From Lobulomyces angularis (lineage: Eukaryota > Chytridiomycota > Chytridiomycetes > Lobulomycetales > Lobulomycetaceae): 36,428 bases of DNA. Location of the stretch: contig JADHYX010000053.1 of NCBI GenBank assembly GCA_027604685.1, positions 1 through 36,428 of the forward strand, in the 5' to 3' direction. Positions 34,389 to 36,428 of this stretch are shown one piece after another. Within the stretch, counting starts at the first letter, position 1. Each line of letters opens with the position of its first letter. The translations under genes and the position numbers were made by a program. The notes under the pieces were generated by a model, which was not told where the DNA came from, ran no database searches, and saw only the letters and a list, made by a program, of their open reading frames with translations.

Positions 34389-35443
34389 ATGGTAAATTTT
34401 TGTCAAATTTTAAAAAATAATATTTATTTAAATCACATCACAGAGTGTGAACTTAGCATGGTCAGATTTATCATTTCTTCAACAGGAAGAATACTATTCT
34501 TTTACAAATCCAAAGGAGTCTGTTAAATACCTTTCAAGAGCATTTAATTTTGAGGAAACCCCAAAAAATACTATTTTACTAGACTTTTACACACACAATT
34601 TGAGGTATTGAAATTTAATTTACATGAGAAAAACTTATTTTCTTTCATTCTCTTAGATTTGCGGCGGAAAATAAGTTTTCGCCTGAACAAACATCGACCT
34701 TTTTTTCATTGTTAAAAATGACTCATCAACACTGTGTTAGCACTCCTTTTATATTATTTGAGTCTGATTACAACTACTTTAAAGAGCTATTATTGAAACA
34801 TTCTATCCATAGACCTCCATATAGTGTTAGAATTTTTTCCCTTTTACAGATAAAACAAATCAGTGAATATGTGACAAATACATATTTTAGGCATTATTTG
34901 ATGTATAAATATGCTTTTACCAAGAAGGTTTTAATGGATTTAACCATTGGTACAAAAACTGATGGAGAACAACCTGAAGAGGAATGTGTTATTGAGGTTA
35001 CATTATCCTATCTTTCTTTTCTTAATTCTGCTATTTTATAGAATATCGAACCAATCATACAACCACCACCAGAAGATTTTAATGAACAGTGTGAAGTACC
35101 AGCAGAGGTAGTAGATAGTACAATTATTGAAGAAAATGCAGTTCCCGACTCATCGATTCCAACTGAAGAGGGTAATATCGCAAAAAAGTATTATTAATAA
35201 TACAAAAAAGATATCATAGTCAGAATTTCACCCGAAGTTAAAGCAAAGCAAGATTTAAGGCAATTTATTATAGCAAACCTGACATCCAAAGTAGAAGAAC
35301 TAAAATTGCAGCTGCAAAGTAAGATATCTATGCAAGACGAAATGTTGCATTCTCAACTCAAAAAAATCGAAGATAGCCTAAAAAAAGAGGAAGAGAAGAT
35401 AGAAAAAGGTGGAAAGAAGGGAAAAGAAGGAAGAAAAAAATAA
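34389..35443 (+). CDS. CFAP119: CFAP119/CCDC189-like flagellar protein
   Basis: Exons 34389-34391 (ATG only), 34444-34604, 34657-34996, 35042-35171 and 35220-35443 give 285 residues in phase. The conserved core matches the animal ciliary protein CFAP119 (CCDC189): ILLDFYTHNLRFAAE, FSPEQTSTFFSLLKMTHQH, YFKELLLKHSIHRPPYSVRI, then ISEYVTNTYFRHYLMYKYAF and LDLTIG (read here as MDLTIG). A Pro/Glu-rich linker follows, then a coiled coil (about residues 220-270) and a Lys/Gly-rich tail. The animal protein is needed for sperm flagella. Here it should serve the zoospore axoneme. The start depends on an intron directly after the ATG. Confidence 0.85.
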
Positions 35444-35689
35444 TATGGTAATGTTTTCTATAATTATTTGTAAAATTTTAAATATTTTCATTTTTTAATT
35501 AATTTATAATATAACAATAAGAATTTTAGTATGAAACGAGATTTTAATTTGATTTTTTAGAAGCAGTATGTAGATTAAAAATTAAATGTGTATATTATTT
35601 TATGAGTATTAAAACTAAAAAGAATAACTTGAAATAAACAGTAAATTTAATATAAATAAATTATAAAAATTAAGTGAAAAACTTTTGAT
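35444..35689. other. Intergenic, convergent 3' ends
   Basis: About 245 bp of AT-rich DNA containing several AATAAA-like words between two convergent stops. No coding sequence was seen. Confidence 0.5.
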
Positions 35690-36402
35690 TCAATTATCAT
35701 ATGATGCCAATCCATTAACTGTACTTAAATTTTCTGTAAAAATCCCACCTTTTTCTCCCTTCACACTACTGAATTCAAAAACATTTAATGGGAACGTTTC
35801 CTTAATATTTATTTCAATCCCATTACTTTTTAAAATGTAAAACCTGAAAAATATTTTTTTTTCTTCATTTTTACCAACATTAAGTAAAACAAACTCCGGC
35901 AACAAATTGCAATACCTAAAAGTTTTAGATGCATTCATTATCATTGCTAAAAACCATTTTTTTTTAAATACCGAAACAACTGCCCAACTCCAACTTTTTG
36001 ATTTTCAATTAAGTCAATGTAGTCTTCATTAGAAACTTTTATTGTGCTTACTGCATTACAACATATCTTAAAATTAAATTTAAAAATAATCATTATAAAC
36101 AAAACTTAATGGTTTTCGTTTACATTATTCATACAATGTAAGTTAACTTCTCTTTCATAAACATTAACTGAATCGGTATTTGAGCTATTTTTTAGTTGAT
36201 TAGATATAATTTCGACTGTTACGGGGGAATTGTAGTATGAACTGATGATTCGTTGAACATTTCCGTTTGCTGTTAACAAAATTCGCTCCAATGGTGTAAA
36301 CCCCTTAGGAAGAGAAATCGATATTTCTCTACTATTCATAATGTCACCTAAGTGAATGGGAGGTTTGGTGATGGTAACATCATTAACTTCTGCATTGCTC
36401 AT
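35690..36402 (-). CDS. Probable chorismate-lyase-fold (UbiC/DUF98-like) protein
   Basis: Three exons (36402-36124, 36066-35972, 35915-35690) give 199 residues with consistent phases. The segment GFTPLERILLTANGNVQRII followed by SSYYNSPVTVEII fits the N-terminal strand-helix of the UbiC/DUF98 chorismate-lyase-like superfamily (pattern LTPLQRxLLxTDGTVTxLLEAYxxEPV). The later SNEDYIDLIENQKVGVGQLF followed by RYCNLLPEF fits its PIGRLLR helix region. True UbiC converts chorismate to 4-hydroxybenzoate for ubiquinone, but DUF98-like members have unknown activity and I cannot verify substrate residues. The family call is from memory of motif spacing and is moderate. Confidence 0.55.
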
Positions 36403-36428
36403 TTTTTATTAACAAATTTTTTTTTTTT

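Noticed and set aside
35835..35855. Possible tiny intron (GTTTTACATTTTAAAAAG) in the last exon of the UbiC-like gene
   Set aside because: At 18 nt it is too short. Reading straight through stays open and keeps the frame to the stop.

Overview
The window is AT-rich nuclear DNA from a eukaryote with compact, intron-dense genes. Most GT-AG introns are about 37-65 nt, and intergenic gaps run from under 100 bp to about 1.3 kb. Several features together point to a flagellated, fungus-like (holomycotan or zoosporic) organism such as a chytrid, Rozella or aphelid relative. The purine enzymes GARS and AIRS are fused without a GART domain, as in fungal ADE5,7. There are two axonemal or flagellar proteins (ZMYND12-like and CFAP119/CCDC189-like), a type I metacaspase, a secreted proteinase K-like subtilase and a mitochondrial Lon protease. 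The taxon is an inference. The gene identities below come from reading spliced exons by eye.

Layout from left to right. (1) 75-1428 (+): ubiquilin/Dsk2, missing its 5' end. (2) 1662-7107 (-): a 1,579-residue coiled-coil protein ending in tandem BRCT domains. (3) 7215-8320 (-) V-ATPase subunit D and 8464-9134 (+) SAGA subunit SGF11 form a divergent pair. (4) 9333-12190 (-): bifunctional GARS-AIRS. (5) 12191-13466: a gap holding a frame-broken BED-finger-like remnant. (6) 13467-14916 (+) LisH/WD40 protein and 15004-15817 (+) ERCC1/RAD10. (7) 16032-16703 (-) eIF1A and 16919-17213 (-) a small orphan. (8) 17709-18637 (-): a predicted single-pass membrane protein with an outside PAN/Apple domain and a cytosolic SH3 domain. 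(9) 19098-21003 (+): a 590-residue orphan. (10) 21684-22999 (-): secreted subtilase. (11) 24275-26079 (+): ZMYND12-like MYND-TPR protein. (12) 26375-29891 (-): mitochondrial Lon. (13) 29892-30787: mostly non-coding, with one possible 3' exon. (14) 30788-31850 (-): an unrecognised seven-helix membrane protein. (15) 32144-33946 (-) metacaspase and 34389-35443 (+) CFAP119-like, divergent. (16) 35690-36402 (-): a probable chorismate-lyase-fold protein.

The genes do not form one pathway. They are a mix of core housekeeping functions (proteostasis, purine synthesis, translation, vacuolar acidification, DNA repair, SAGA), flagellar genes, and surface or secreted proteins that could face a host or the environment. 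The most unusual items are the PAN-TM-SH3 protein, the orphan seven-helix protein, the coiled-coil/tandem-BRCT protein, the metacaspase with an unfamiliar N-terminal region, and two genes whose first intron directly follows the ATG. I found no rRNA, tRNA, CRISPR array or intact mobile element.
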